This document shows positions 1-10,531 of a DNA stretch of 59,303 bases, in pieces. Position 1 is the first letter of the stretch, and each line of letters starts with the position of its first letter. The DNA comes from an uncultured bacterium (GTDB lineage: Bacteria; Bacillota; Clostridia; Oscillospirales; Oscillospiraceae), in contig CAOKLO010000016.1 of NCBI GenBank assembly GCA_948469375.1, positions 1-59,303 on the forward strand. The letters are read 5' to 3'. A program made the position numbers and the translations under genes. A model generated the notes under the pieces. It ran no database searches. It saw only the letters and a program-made list of their open reading frames with translations, and had not been told where the DNA came from.

Positions 1-455
1 GTAAAAGTTATTTTGCCGGTTGCATTGCCAACGCCCTGATGGAACAGGAGGTGGCTGTCCGCATGACAAACTTTGCACTGATACTGAATGACCTGACCGC
101 CAGCTTTGAGGGCCGGAACGAGTACATAGCCAGATTGTGCCGCGCCCCTCTGCTGATACTGGACGATTTTGGAATGGAGCGTGGGACGGAGTACGGTTTG
201 GAACAGGTCTACAACGTGGTTGACAGCCGTTACCGCAGCCGCAGGCCGCTGATTGTCACCACCAATCTGTCCCTCCAGGACTTGCAGCACCCCCAGGACA
301 CCGCCCATGCCCGTATCTATGACCGCCTGTTGGAGATGTGCGCCCCCATCCGTTTTTCCGGCGAGAACTTCCGCAGGGCAACGGCGCAGGACAAGCTGGC
401 ACGTCTGAAAAATCTGATGGAACCACCAGCCCTCTCCCCTGCCGCAGATGACTAA
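1..455 (+). CDS. DnaC/IstB-like ATP-binding protein (5' end cut by window)
   Basis: The reading frame is open from base 3, so the gene starts before the window. The first two visible codons are K-S, the end of a Walker A (GKS) loop. A Walker B segment LLILDDFG follows about 40 residues later, and VTTN near residue 85 fits a sensor-1 asparagine. This is the AAA+ fold of DnaC/DnaI helicase loaders and IstB; DnaC-like proteins of this kind are standard in conjugative elements, where they probably support element replication. Function is inferred from fold and context. Only about 150 residues are visible; the C-terminus ends with a proline/alanine-rich tail. It lies 250 bases upstream of the recombinase, on the same strand. 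Confidence 0.75.
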   Translation, partial: KSYFAGCIANALMEQEVAVRMTNFALILNDLTASFEGRNEYIARLCRAPLLILDDFGMERGTEYGLEQVYNVVDSRYRSRRPLIVTTNLSLQDLQHPQDTAHARIYDRLLEMCAPIRFSGENFRRATAQDKLARLKNLMEPPALSPAADD

Positions 456-504
456 TGGACAGGCAATTTCGCATAGGCTGTTGTGAAAGGCTGGGTGATG
501 TGAT

Positions 505-639
505 TTGCAGACACAGGAGCTATGCAAAAGTATTTTCAAAGACGGAACCACAGAAACCACCCGTGAAAATTTCACGCACAAGCTGACTGAGCTAATCAAT
601 CAGCTGGAAAAGGGAAAACAGACCATCGAGCAAAAATAA
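505..639 (+). CDS. Short element-encoded protein (about 44 aa)
   Basis: A small open frame with a possible TTG start at 505 runs to TAA at 637-639. The product is polar and ends in a predicted helix (ELINQLEKGKQTIEQK). Short proteins of this look occur just upstream of recombinases in Tn4451/Tn1549-like elements and are sometimes labelled TnpW, but I cannot confirm membership. No strong ribosome-binding site is visible, so the start is uncertain and it may not be translated from here. Confidence 0.35.
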   Translation: MQTQELCKSIFKDGTTETTRENFTHKLTELINQLEKGKQTIEQK

Positions 640-640
640 T

Positions 641-690
641 GTGACAAGCTGTTTCCTCTGTGCTATACTGTAGGCAGGAAACAGCTTGTC
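641..690 (+). promoter_or_regulatory. Recombinase promoter inside a perfect inverted repeat
   Basis: A -35 box GTGACA (641-646) and a -10 box TATACT (664-669, preceded by TG for an extended -10) are 17 bases apart. A 15-base perfect inverted repeat, GACAAGCTGTTTCCT (643-657) and its complement (676-690), flanks the promoter: one arm overlaps the -35 box and the other covers the transcription start. A repressor, or the recombinase itself, bound to both arms would block transcription. The repeat could also be a recombination site or fold as an RNA hairpin at the transcript start. Confidence 0.6.
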
Positions 691-712
691 CTATCTCTGA
701 GGAGATATGACT

Positions 713-2266
713 ATGAAAGCAGCGATCTACTGCCGTTTATCCGAGGAAGATAGAAACAAGCAATTTGAAACCGACGACAGCAACAGCATTCAGAACCAAA
801 AGGCCATGCTGCTGCAATACGCGATGGAACAGGGGTGGGAAGTTTATAACCTTTACAGTGATGATGATTACACAGGTTCAGACCGCAGACGGCCCGAATT
901 TAACCGCTTGCTGGAGGACGCCAAGGCTCACCGCTTTGACATCGTTCTCTGCAAGACCCAATCCCGCTTTACCCGTGAGCTGGAGCTGGTAGAAAAGTAC
1001 ATCCACGGCCTCTTCCCTATCTGGGGCATCCGCTTTGTCAGCATCGTGGACAACGCCGACACCGCCAACAAGGGCAACAAGAAGTCCCGGCAGATCAACG
1101 GGCTGGTGAACGAGTGGTATCTGGAGGATATGTCGGAGAACATCCGCAGCGTCCTCACCAACCGGCGGCAGAATGGTTTTCACATTGGGGCCTTTGCCCT
1201 CTATGGCTACAAAAAAGACCCCGACCAGAAAGGCCATCTTCTCATTGACGAGGAGGCCGCCGCCGTTGTCCGGGAGGTGTTCACCCTCTTTTCCCAAGGC
1301 TACGGCAAGACGGCCATCGCCCGGATGCTCAACGACCGTGGCATCCCCAATCCCACCGAGTACAAGCGGCTCTACGGCCTGCGCTACCAGCAGCCCAAGC
1401 GGAAAAACAGCACCCTTTGGAAGTATTTCGCTATTTCCGATATGCTCACCAACGAAATCTATATCGGGAACATGGTGCAAGGCAAATACGGAAGTGTGTC
1501 CTACAAGACCAAGCAGAATAAGCCACGTCCCCAAAGCGAGTGGTATCGCGTGGAGGGAACCCACGAGGCCATCATTGACCGCCTCCTCTGGAACCGGGTG
1601 CAGTCCATGATCGCGGAGCGGGCCAAGCCCTTTGACTGTGGCACTGTGGGATTGTTCGCCAGGAAAGCAATCTGCGCCAACTGCGGCTATACCATGCGTT
1701 CCTCCAAAAATCGCGGGCGGCACTACCTCCAATGCTCCAACCGCCATGTGGCAAAGGACGCCTGCATCGGCTCTTTCATTTCGGTGGAAAAGCTGGAGCG
1801 GATGGTCATTGACGAGCTGAACCGACTGGCGGCGGCATATCTGGACAAGGACGAGCTGGAGCGGAATATTGAGTTTTGCGAAAATCTGCAAGGGCAGAAA
1901 AAGCAGCTTCTGGACACCCTCGCCGCCTATGAGAAACGAATTGCCGAGTACACCAAGGGTCTGCGGGATTTATATATGGATAAGGTCAAGGGCCTGCTCA
2001 ATGACAGCGACTTCTCCGCCCTCTCCAAGGAGTTTTCTTCCGAGAAATCCCGGCTGGAGCGTGTCCTACTGGACAGCCAGCGGCAGCTGGCGGAGCTGGA
2101 GGACAGGATTGCCGTGGGAGACAACCGAAAGGCTTTGGTGGAGCGGTATGTAAACCTGGAACACTTGACACGGGAAATCGTAGAAATCCTCATCGACCAC
2201 ATCACTGTAGGCAAGCGCATCCCCAAAACGAAGGATGTTCCCATTGAGATACACTGGAACTTTTAG
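713..2266 (+). CDS. Large serine recombinase (TnpX/TndX-like)
   Basis: Site-specific recombinase that would excise and integrate the element. The N-terminal resolvase domain has the catalytic serine in YCRLSEED (Ser10) and the arginines of TQSRFTRELE; a recombinase domain follows (around residues 165-290, with GIPNP and a KNSTLWKYFAISDMLTNEIYIG region), then a zinc ribbon with Cys321, Cys324 and two further cysteines near 341 and 352, and a coiled-coil C-terminus with many E/K/L residues (about 375-465). At 517 aa it has the usual size of the family. The ATG at 713 is preferred to that at 707 because the GAGGAG ribosome-binding site lies about 8 bases before it but only 2 before the other. 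The stop is about 20 bases from the junction with cotJC. Confidence 0.93.
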   Translation: MKAAIYCRLSEEDRNKQFETDDSNSIQNQKAMLLQYAMEQGWEVYNLYSDDDYTGSDRRRPEFNRLLEDAKAHRFDIVLCKTQSRFTRELELVEKYIHGLFPIWGIRFVSIVDNADTANKGNKKSRQINGLVNEWYLEDMSENIRSVLTNRRQNGFHIGAFALYGYKKDPDQKGHLLIDEEAAAVVREVFTLFSQGYGKTAIARMLNDRGIPNPTEYKRLYGLRYQQPKRKNSTLWKYFAISDMLTNEIYIGNMVQGKYGSVSYKTKQNKPRPQSEWYRVEGTHEAIIDRLLWNRVQSMIAERAKPFDCGTVGLFARKAICANCGYTMRSSKNRGRHYLQCSNRHVAKDACIGSFISVEKLERMVIDELNRLAAAYLDKDELERNIEFCENLQGQKKQLLDTLAAYEKRIAEYTKGLRDLYMDKVKGLLNDSDFSALSKEFSSEKSRLERVLLDSQRQLAELEDRIAVGDNRKALVERYVNLEHLTREIVEILIDHITVGKRIPKTKDVPIEIHWNF

Positions 2267-2283
2267 CCACAGGTTGCACTTTC

Positions 2284-2487
2284 GTGATTGCACCAGAACA
2301 AAAGGCCCGCCTCACTTACGATAACATCCTGCGCTTGTCCGACGATCCGGATGTGAGCAACGTTATCCGCTTCCTGCGGGAACGAGAAATCGTCCATTTC
2401 CAACGTTTTGGCGAAGCAATCGCCCTAGCCAAGGAACGGTTGGATCAAAAGAACGTCTACTTTACCAACCCTGCTTTTGACAAATAA
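2284..2487 (+). pseudogene. cotJC: 3' remnant of cotJC, interrupted by the element
   Basis: The 66 or so residues match the C-terminal third of CotJC (spore coat, manganese-catalase family): EQKARLTYDNIL, SDDPDV, RFLREREIVHFQRFGEA and the NPAFD end are characteristic. Known CotJC proteins are about 190 aa and have an ED-IAAEEKAR segment where this sequence begins with IAPEQKAR, so roughly 125 N-terminal residues are missing. The in-frame GTG has no ribosome-binding site and the bases before it (from about 2267 to 2283) look like element DNA. The gene was therefore split by the insertion; its 5' part should lie beyond the other end of the element. Excision would restore it. Confidence 0.85.
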
Positions 2488-2506
2488 CCCTTCTTGAAGT
2501 TAAGAA

Positions 2507-2537
2507 GGCCCGCCCCAGAACTTGGGGCGGGCCCTTT
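2507..2537. terminator. Bidirectional terminator between cotJC and the nuclease gene
   Basis: A perfect 10-base-pair GC hairpin (2507-2516 with 2524-2533) sits between two converging genes. T-rich sequence follows on the plus strand and a TTCTTAACTT run follows on the minus strand. Confidence 0.8.
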
Positions 2538-2540
2538 CAG

Positions 2541-3275
2541 CTATTTTTCCCAACTGTCTCCTGTCGCATAGTCAATGACTACACCAGGCTGAACGTTGTA
2601 AACATATACGTTGAAGCAAATTCCCTCTCCTTCATCCTCAACAGAAAACGCCTCCATCTGAACTCCGCTGGCTACCAGGTTGCCTCCATCAAAAACCGGT
2701 GTCACACGATAGAGCACATGGTTTTCCGTTTCCTCCACATAGTCGTCTACCATATTCTCAAAGGGCAGCATCCCAACCACATTTAAGTATCTAGTTCCGG
2801 TGATAAGGTTCTGCCAATTGGCGTTCTCCCCCGCCAACTGGTAACCAATGAGATGGCACCGGTTGTAGAGATACTTGCCATCCACGCAGTCATACTTTAC
2901 TGTATGCCAGCCCGTAGGCTTCACCTGACCAATCTCTCCCCGAGGCTCCGTGGGCATGATATCCAAGCAGATATTGGCATAGGCCACACCGCAGCGGCCC
3001 AGCGCATCCAACTCGCTATAGATTTCAAAGGGCTCTAACGTCAAATCCTCAAGGCCAAAATCCGGCTGGTTGTCCTGAAGGACTACATAGGGCTCCCCAA
3101 AATATTCTGGGATTTGCTCCAAAGAAAAGGACTGTGCCTTGCTTTGTTCCTGGGCCCGCAGCCATGCCGACAGCACAGCCAACAAAACCAGCACCACTAC
3201 CGACAGCAGGCTGAGCGCCCTCCCACTCCCACGCTTTCCCGCCTTCCGCCTGGCGGCCGACCGTCTCCGGCTCAT
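2541..3275 (-). CDS. Membrane-anchored DNA/RNA non-specific endonuclease (EndA/NucA type)
   Basis: The protein begins with an arginine/lysine-rich cytoplasmic stretch, then one membrane segment (about residues 20-38), and then an extracellular nuclease domain. The catalytic core YNRCHLIGYQL contains His141, with Asn156 and Arg162 in NLITGTRYLN completing the beta-beta-alpha-metal pattern. The downstream LPFEN, NHVLYRVTP and YVYNVQPG segments are typical of the Endonuclease_NS_2 family, which includes the competence nuclease EndA. It may degrade extracellular DNA for nutrition or take part in DNA uptake; dprA occurs far away in this window, so a competence role is only inference. The start overlaps the stop of the upstream aminotransferase gene by 4 bases, indicating translational coupling. 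Confidence 0.88.
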   Translation of the reverse strand: MSRRRSAARRKAGKRGSGRALSLLSVVVLVLLAVLSAWLRAQEQSKAQSFSLEQIPEYFGEPYVVLQDNQPDFGLEDLTLEPFEIYSELDALGRCGVAYANICLDIMPTEPRGEIGQVKPTGWHTVKYDCVDGKYLYNRCHLIGYQLAGENANWQNLITGTRYLNVVGMLPFENMVDDYVEETENHVLYRVTPVFDGGNLVASGVQMEAFSVEDEGEGICFNVYVYNVQPGVVIDYATGDSWEK

Positions 3276-4450
3276 GACCGGACCTCCAATATACCGCTGG
3301 CCTTCACCGCCGACACGACCTCTTCCATCACCAGCGCCGGACGAACCAACGCAAACCGCACATATCCTTCACCCAGCGGCCCAAAAGCGGAACCCGGCGT
3401 GCATAACAGCCCCGTTCGATCCAGCAGCTCAAAGCAAAACTTCACGGAATCTGTGTATCCCACCGGGAGCGGCGCCCATACAAACATGCTACCCTGGCTG
3501 TCCGGCACATCCCAGCCGATGGCCCGCAGACCGCCGCACAAGGCGTCCCGCCGGGCCTGATACTCCGCCCGGTTCCGGGCCACGCTGTCCTGCGGCCCGT
3601 TGAGCGCCGCAGCCGCCGCATGTTGAATCGGCAAAAACATCCCATAATCAATCTGGGAACGAAGGCGCTTAAAGGCTCCCACTACCTCCCGATTTCCCAG
3701 TACAAAGGACACCCGGGCCCCTGTGAGATTATAGGTCTTGGACAGAGAATTGAATTCCACACCCACATCCCTCGCCCCCTCAAAGGCCAGAAAGGACTTG
3801 CCTGCCCGTCCGTCAAAGATGATATCGGAATAGGCGTTGTCGTGGATAATCACGATCTGGTTCCGCTTTGCAAATTCGACCAGCCGCGGATAAAAATCGT
3901 CTGGCGCAGCCACTCCTAGCGGATTGGCGGGATAAGACACCACCATAAACCGGGCTTTCCCTGCCAGCTCAGCATCAAAATGCTCCAAATCGGGCAAATA
4001 ACCATTTTCCTCCAACAGTGGATAATGGACGCAGTCCGCACCGCACAGATACGGTCCCAGCTCAAAAATTGGATAGCCCGGGTTGGGCACCAATACCACG
4101 TCCCCGGGATCGCACAGCGCCCAGCCGATATGCGCCAATCCCTCCTGCGAGCCATACACCGCCATCAGCTCATCGGCACCCAGCTCTACGCCATACCGCC
4201 GCCGATACCAGCGCCGCACCGCATCCGTTAGCTCCGGCGTCTCTCCCAGCGAATAGCGGTAATGATTCGGATCGGACGCGGCCTGTGCCAGAGCCTCCAC
4301 GATATGGGGCTCAGGCAGAAAGTCCGGCGTACCGATGGACAGGTTATACACCGGCTTTCCCTGTGCCAACCGTTCGTTCTTCCGATCGTCCAGCACGTTA
4401 AAGATACCCGGCTCAAAATCCTTCATTCGGCCCGCAAATTTGATTTCCAT
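3272..4450 (-). CDS. PLP-dependent class I/II aminotransferase (LL-DAP aminotransferase-like)
   Basis: Fold-type I aminotransferase of 392 aa. NSLSKTYNLTGARV holds the Schiff-base lysine (Lys238); Asp204 and Tyr207 in HDNAYSD bind the PLP ring and phosphate, NPGYP and YPANPLG are substrate-loop motifs, and a C-terminal RFALV supplies the carboxylate-binding arginine. The overall pattern (IGTPDF, GSQEGLAH) resembles the DapL-like LL-diaminopimelate and alanine/aspartate aminotransferases. The exact substrate cannot be set from sequence alone. It precedes the nuclease gene with a 4-base overlap and follows ligA by 20 bases, so it lies in a long minus-strand transcription unit. Confidence 0.85.
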   Translation of the reverse strand: MEIKFAGRMKDFEPGIFNVLDDRKNERLAQGKPVYNLSIGTPDFLPEPHIVEALAQAASDPNHYRYSLGETPELTDAVRRWYRRRYGVELGADELMAVYGSQEGLAHIGWALCDPGDVVLVPNPGYPIFELGPYLCGADCVHYPLLEENGYLPDLEHFDAELAGKARFMVVSYPANPLGVAAPDDFYPRLVEFAKRNQIVIIHDNAYSDIIFDGRAGKSFLAFEGARDVGVEFNSLSKTYNLTGARVSFVLGNREVVGAFKRLRSQIDYGMFLPIQHAAAAALNGPQDSVARNRAEYQARRDALCGGLRAIGWDVPDSQGSMFVWAPLPVGYTDSVKFCFELLDRTGLLCTPGSAFGPLGEGYVRFALVRPALVMEEVVSAVKASGILEVRS

Positions 4451-4470
4451 GGGTCATTCCCTCTTTATTT

Positions 4471-7168
<2,698 letters not shown>

Positions 7169-7209
7169 CCCCTATAGGGCACTGTATGCGACCTACGGCT
7201 CGGCCTATG

Positions 7210-8463
7210 TCAGTCTCTCAGCAGCTCCTCCACCGCCAGCAGAATACCGGTCTTGCCCGATTCATAGGTCAGTCCACCCTGCAAATAGACCGTGTACGGT
7301 TTCCGCATGGGCGCGTCGGCAGACAGCTCAATGGACGCTCCCTGGATGAACGCCCCCGCCGCCATGATGACGGGGCAGTCGTACCCCGGCATGTCCCAGG
7401 GCTCCGGGGTGACGTAGGAGTCCACCGGCGCTCCGGATTGGATCCCCTTGCAAAAACGCTTTACCGCCTCCGGACCGCCCAGATGAATCATCTGAATGAT
7501 GTCGTGCCGGACCGTGTCCGACCTCGGCTCCGTCTCATAGCCCAGCAGCTCCATGAGCCGGGCCGCAAATACGGCGGTTTTCACTGCCTGAGCCACTGTA
7601 TGGGGAGCCATAAACAGCCCTTGATAGAGCAGGCGATTATTTCCCAACGTGGAGCCGCACTCCTTGCCGATGCCCGGACAGGTGAGCCGCATGGCGGCGC
7701 CCTCCACCAAGTCCCGCCGTCCGGCGATGTATGCCCCCGTGGGGGCCAGGCCGCCGCCGGGGTTCTTGATAAGCGACCCCACCACCAGGTCAGCCCCCAC
7801 ATGGGTGGGTTCCTTCTCCTCCACAAACTCCCCGTAGCAGTTATCCACCAAAATGGCAACATCCGGGTTGTTTTTCCGCACAATGGCGCAAAGCTCCCCA
7901 ATTTTATCTACCGACAGGGACGACCGGGTGGCGTAGCCCTTGGAGCGCTGAATCAGCACCGCCTTTACCCGGGGATCGCGTACAGCCTCAGCCAGTCCCT
8001 CCCGGTCCGGGGCATCGTTCTTTAACTCCACCTGCCGGTACTCCACTCCGTAGTCGCTGAGGGAACCGTGTCCCTTATTCACAGCCCCCACCACCCCCAG
8101 CAGGGTGTCATAGGGCGCGCCCACGGCGGACACCAGCACATCCCCCGCCTTCAGCGCACCGAACAGCGCACAGGTGATGGCATGGGTGCCGTTGACGAAT
8201 TGGAGGCGTACCAAAGCGTCCTGCGTGCCAAACAGCTCAGCATAGATTTCGTCCAGCTTGTCCCGGCCTAGGTCGTCATAGCCGTAGCCAGTGGTTCCGG
8301 CAAAATAGCTCTCCGCCACCCGGTGCGCCTGAAACGCCGCTAATACCCGCTGTGTGTTCGCCTGAGCAATGGCGTCAATGCGGGAAAACTGTTCCTCCAG
8401 CCCCCGCTCCGCCTGGATGGACAGCGCCCTGACCCGTTCAGATATCTGTAAAGGAGAATTCAT
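7210..8463 (-). CDS. Methionine gamma-lyase family protein (YnbB-like, PLP enzyme)
   Basis: 417-residue PLP-dependent protein of the Met_gamma_lyase (aluminium-resistance/YnbB) family, PF06838. Visible signatures include YFAGTTGYGYDDLGRDKLDEIYAELFG near residue 60, an FVNGTHAI segment, the VDNCYGEFVEEKEPTHVGADL region that contacts PLP, and SLIKNPGGGLAPTGAYIAGR carrying the Schiff-base lysine. Despite the name, the true reaction of this family is not established; it is a relative of Cys/Met metabolism enzymes. Length and start are typical. It lies between yunB and the first M42 peptidase in the same direction. Confidence 0.88.
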   Translation of the reverse strand: MNSPLQISERVRALSIQAERGLEEQFSRIDAIAQANTQRVLAAFQAHRVAESYFAGTTGYGYDDLGRDKLDEIYAELFGTQDALVRLQFVNGTHAITCALFGALKAGDVLVSAVGAPYDTLLGVVGAVNKGHGSLSDYGVEYRQVELKNDAPDREGLAEAVRDPRVKAVLIQRSKGYATRSSLSVDKIGELCAIVRKNNPDVAILVDNCYGEFVEEKEPTHVGADLVVGSLIKNPGGGLAPTGAYIAGRRDLVEGAAMRLTCPGIGKECGSTLGNNRLLYQGLFMAPHTVAQAVKTAVFAARLMELLGYETEPRSDTVRHDIIQMIHLGGPEAVKRFCKGIQSGAPVDSYVTPEPWDMPGYDCPVIMAAGAFIQGASIELSADAPMRKPYTVYLQGGLTYESGKTGILLAVEELLRD

Positions 8464-8494
8464 TTACAACTACCACCCTATCTCTCGTTTTGCC

Positions 8495-9493
8495 CTATTT
8501 CTCCAGCTTACAGGCGGCAAATGCCGCCGCCAGACCGGCGCAGGCTTTCACGTCGCCCAAATCCACCATTTCCGTGGGCGTATGGGTATAGCGGCACGGG
8601 ATGGAAATGCCTCCCGCGTACACACCGCTCCGAGTGCTCTGCATGGGTCCCGCATCGGTGCCTCCAAACTGAAGTACGTCACGCTGGGCAGGAATACCCT
8701 TTTCCGCCGCCAGCCCCATCAGTTTTTCCACCAGCGCCGGAGGGCAGATTACGGACCGGTCCATCACCTTTACCGCCGCCCCTTTGCCGCACAGAGCGCT
8801 GGCCTGATGCTTGCTCCCTGGTTCATCGTCCGAACCGGTGACATCTACCGCAATGCCATAGTCCGGGTCAATGGCCCAGGCGGCCGTCTTGGCCCCCCGG
8901 GTCCCCACCTCCTCCTGGGTGGAGAACACAAAATACACATCATTTTCCGTCTTGCCCAGCTGCTCCATCGCCATGAGCAGAACCAGGCAGGCGATCCGGT
9001 CGTCTAGATAGGGGGAGATCACACGCCCCGCCGCCATCCGGGTTGGAGTGTCATACACTGCCGCGTCTCCGATCTGAATCAGCTTATGCGCCTCTTCCAT
9101 GCTGGACGCCCCGATGTCAATCAGGAGCCCGCTCACCTTCAGCTTTTCCAAATCGGTTCCGCTCTCAGCGCAAATCAGCCCCCTTGTGCCGTTCTGAAAC
9201 CGCACGGGGGTATATAGTACCTCCTTGGCGCTCACGCCGCCCAGAGCGCCTACGTGGGCAAAGCCCTCTTTATCAATATGGGTGACCACCAGCCCGATGG
9301 AATCCATATGGGCGGAAAACATCACCTTAGGGCCGCTTCCCTTTTTGCGGCAGATCAGGTTGCCCAGCGTATCCCGGGAAATCTCATCCACATAGGGCTT
9401 CGCCAGTTCCTTTATCACCCGGGAAATCTCCGTTTCACAGCCGGAAGGTCCAAACGCCCCCACCAGCCGGTTCAAATCATTCATCAAATCCAT
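8495..9493 (-). CDS. M42 family aminopeptidase (third of a tandem set)
   Basis: Dimetallo-aminopeptidase of the M42/deblocking aminopeptidase family, which forms large tetrahedral cytosolic complexes that trim oligopeptides. FSAHMDSIG carries the first metal histidine, YLDDRIACL the bridging aspartate, TQEEVGTRGA the catalytic Glu and metal Glu, VDVTGSD a metal Asp, and the C-terminal YTHTPTEMVDL the last metal His. 332 aa is the usual length. An AGGAGGGG ribosome-binding site precedes the ATG. It is the last of three consecutive M42 genes (16-base gap to the next), so it is probably co-transcribed with them; substrate preference within the set cannot be told. Confidence 0.92.
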   Translation of the reverse strand: MDLMNDLNRLVGAFGPSGCETEISRVIKELAKPYVDEISRDTLGNLICRKKGSGPKVMFSAHMDSIGLVVTHIDKEGFAHVGALGGVSAKEVLYTPVRFQNGTRGLICAESGTDLEKLKVSGLLIDIGASSMEEAHKLIQIGDAAVYDTPTRMAAGRVISPYLDDRIACLVLLMAMEQLGKTENDVYFVFSTQEEVGTRGAKTAAWAIDPDYGIAVDVTGSDDEPGSKHQASALCGKGAAVKVMDRSVICPPALVEKLMGLAAEKGIPAQRDVLQFGGTDAGPMQSTRSGVYAGGISIPCRYTHTPTEMVDLGDVKACAGLAAAFAACKLEK

Positions 9494-9508
9494 ATTGAAC
9501 CCCTCCTG

Positions 9509-10531
9509 TCAGCGCTCCGCCATGGCCCGGACAAACAGCCGGGCGAGGGTGAGCACCTGTTCCGCATCAGAAATACTGCACACGCTGCTAGGTGCGTGCA
9601 GGTAGCGCACCGCCGCCGAAATGCCGGTGACCCGCACGCCGGCTTTTGTGCGCTGGATGGCCTGGCCATCGGTTCCGCCGGACAAATAATGCTTCATCTG
9701 CCAGGGCAAGCCGTTCTGCTCTGCCAAATCCCGCAGCAGTTCAAACAGCTCCCGGTCATAGATGGCGCCTCCGTCCATCCAGGACAGGACGGGGCCCTTT
9801 CCCGGCCAGCAGACCTGCCGGTCCGGCTCCAGAGCCGGGGTGTCGGCGGAGGTGGTGCCCTCCAGCACCAGCGCCACCTCAGGCGACACAGAAAAGGTTG
9901 CGCCAAAGGCTCCCCGCGCGCCCACCTCCTCCATGACGGTGAACGCAAAGGTACAGTCCATAGGCAGGTCTTCCTCCAGCAGCTTGACCATCGCGGCGCA
10001 GCCCACCCGGTCGTCGACAGCCTTGGCCTTGAGCATCCCTCGGCCAAACTCCACCGCGTCGCTGACAAATGTGCATATATCACCCCGCTCCACCTGAGCC
10101 AGTGCCTCATCCCGATCCTTTGCGCCGATGTCGATATAAAGATCTGTGAGCTTGGGCGTCTTTTTCCGCTCCTCAGCGGTGGTCAAGTGGATGGCCTTCA
10201 AGCCGATGACGCCGGGGATGGCCCTCTCCCCCACCGTCACCTGCTTTCCCAACAAAATACGGCGGTCAATGCCGCCTACGCAGCCGAACTTCAGATAGCC
10301 CTCGTCGGTCACCGACTTGACAATAAGCCCCACCTCGTCCATATGGGCACACAGCATCAGCCTGTTTCCCGTCTTCTTTGCGCCCCGCTTGAACACAATC
10401 AGGTTGCCCAGCGCGTCCACCCGAACGCTGTCGGCACAGGGCTCGACTCTCTGCCGGATATAGTCCCGCACCTGGTCCTCATGGGAGGACACGCCGGAGA
10501 AGGAACACAGCGTTTTCAGCGTCTCAACCAC
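9509..10531 (-). CDS. M42 family aminopeptidase (second of a tandem set)
   Basis: The same metal ligands as its neighbours are present: LCAHMDEVG, KAVDDRVGC, VMEEVGARGA, and RYLHAPSSV near the end. The longer frame up to 10564 has only a weak TTG; a GTG at 10531 follows a strong GGAAAGGAGG ribosome-binding site and gives 340 aa, in line with the family, so I use it. That start overlaps the stop of the upstream M42 gene by 8 bases, which points to translational coupling. The three paralogues differ widely outside the motifs, so they are old duplicates rather than a recent expansion, and may have different peptide specificities. Confidence 0.92.
   Translation of the reverse strand: MVETLKTLCSFSGVSSHEDQVRDYIRQRVEPCADSVRVDALGNLIVFKRGAKKTGNRLMLCAHMDEVGLIVKSVTDEGYLKFGCVGGIDRRILLGKQVTVGERAIPGVIGLKAIHLTTAEERKKTPKLTDLYIDIGAKDRDEALAQVERGDICTFVSDAVEFGRGMLKAKAVDDRVGCAAMVKLLEEDLPMDCTFAFTVMEEVGARGAFGATFSVSPEVALVLEGTTSADTPALEPDRQVCWPGKGPVLSWMDGGAIYDRELFELLRDLAEQNGLPWQMKHYLSGGTDGQAIQRTKAGVRVTGISAAVRYLHAPSSVCSISDAEQVLTLARLFVRAMAER

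Larger units (their letters stand above)
1..2286 (+). mobile_element. Right end of an integrative element inserted in cotJC
   Basis: The stretch carries a DnaC/IstB-type ATPase, a short accessory ORF and a large serine recombinase, all on the plus strand, and it stops abruptly where the coding sequence of the C-terminal third of CotJC begins. That combination is typical of Tn4451/Tn1549-like elements of Clostridia, which end next to their recombinase gene. The likely junction is the GA dinucleotide at 2286-2287, because TnpX/TndX-type recombinases use a GA core (family knowledge) and because the match to CotJC starts at that codon. TTGCAC occurs twice nearby (about 2274-2279 and 2288-2293). 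The left end lies outside the window, so size and cargo are unknown. Confidence 0.75.
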
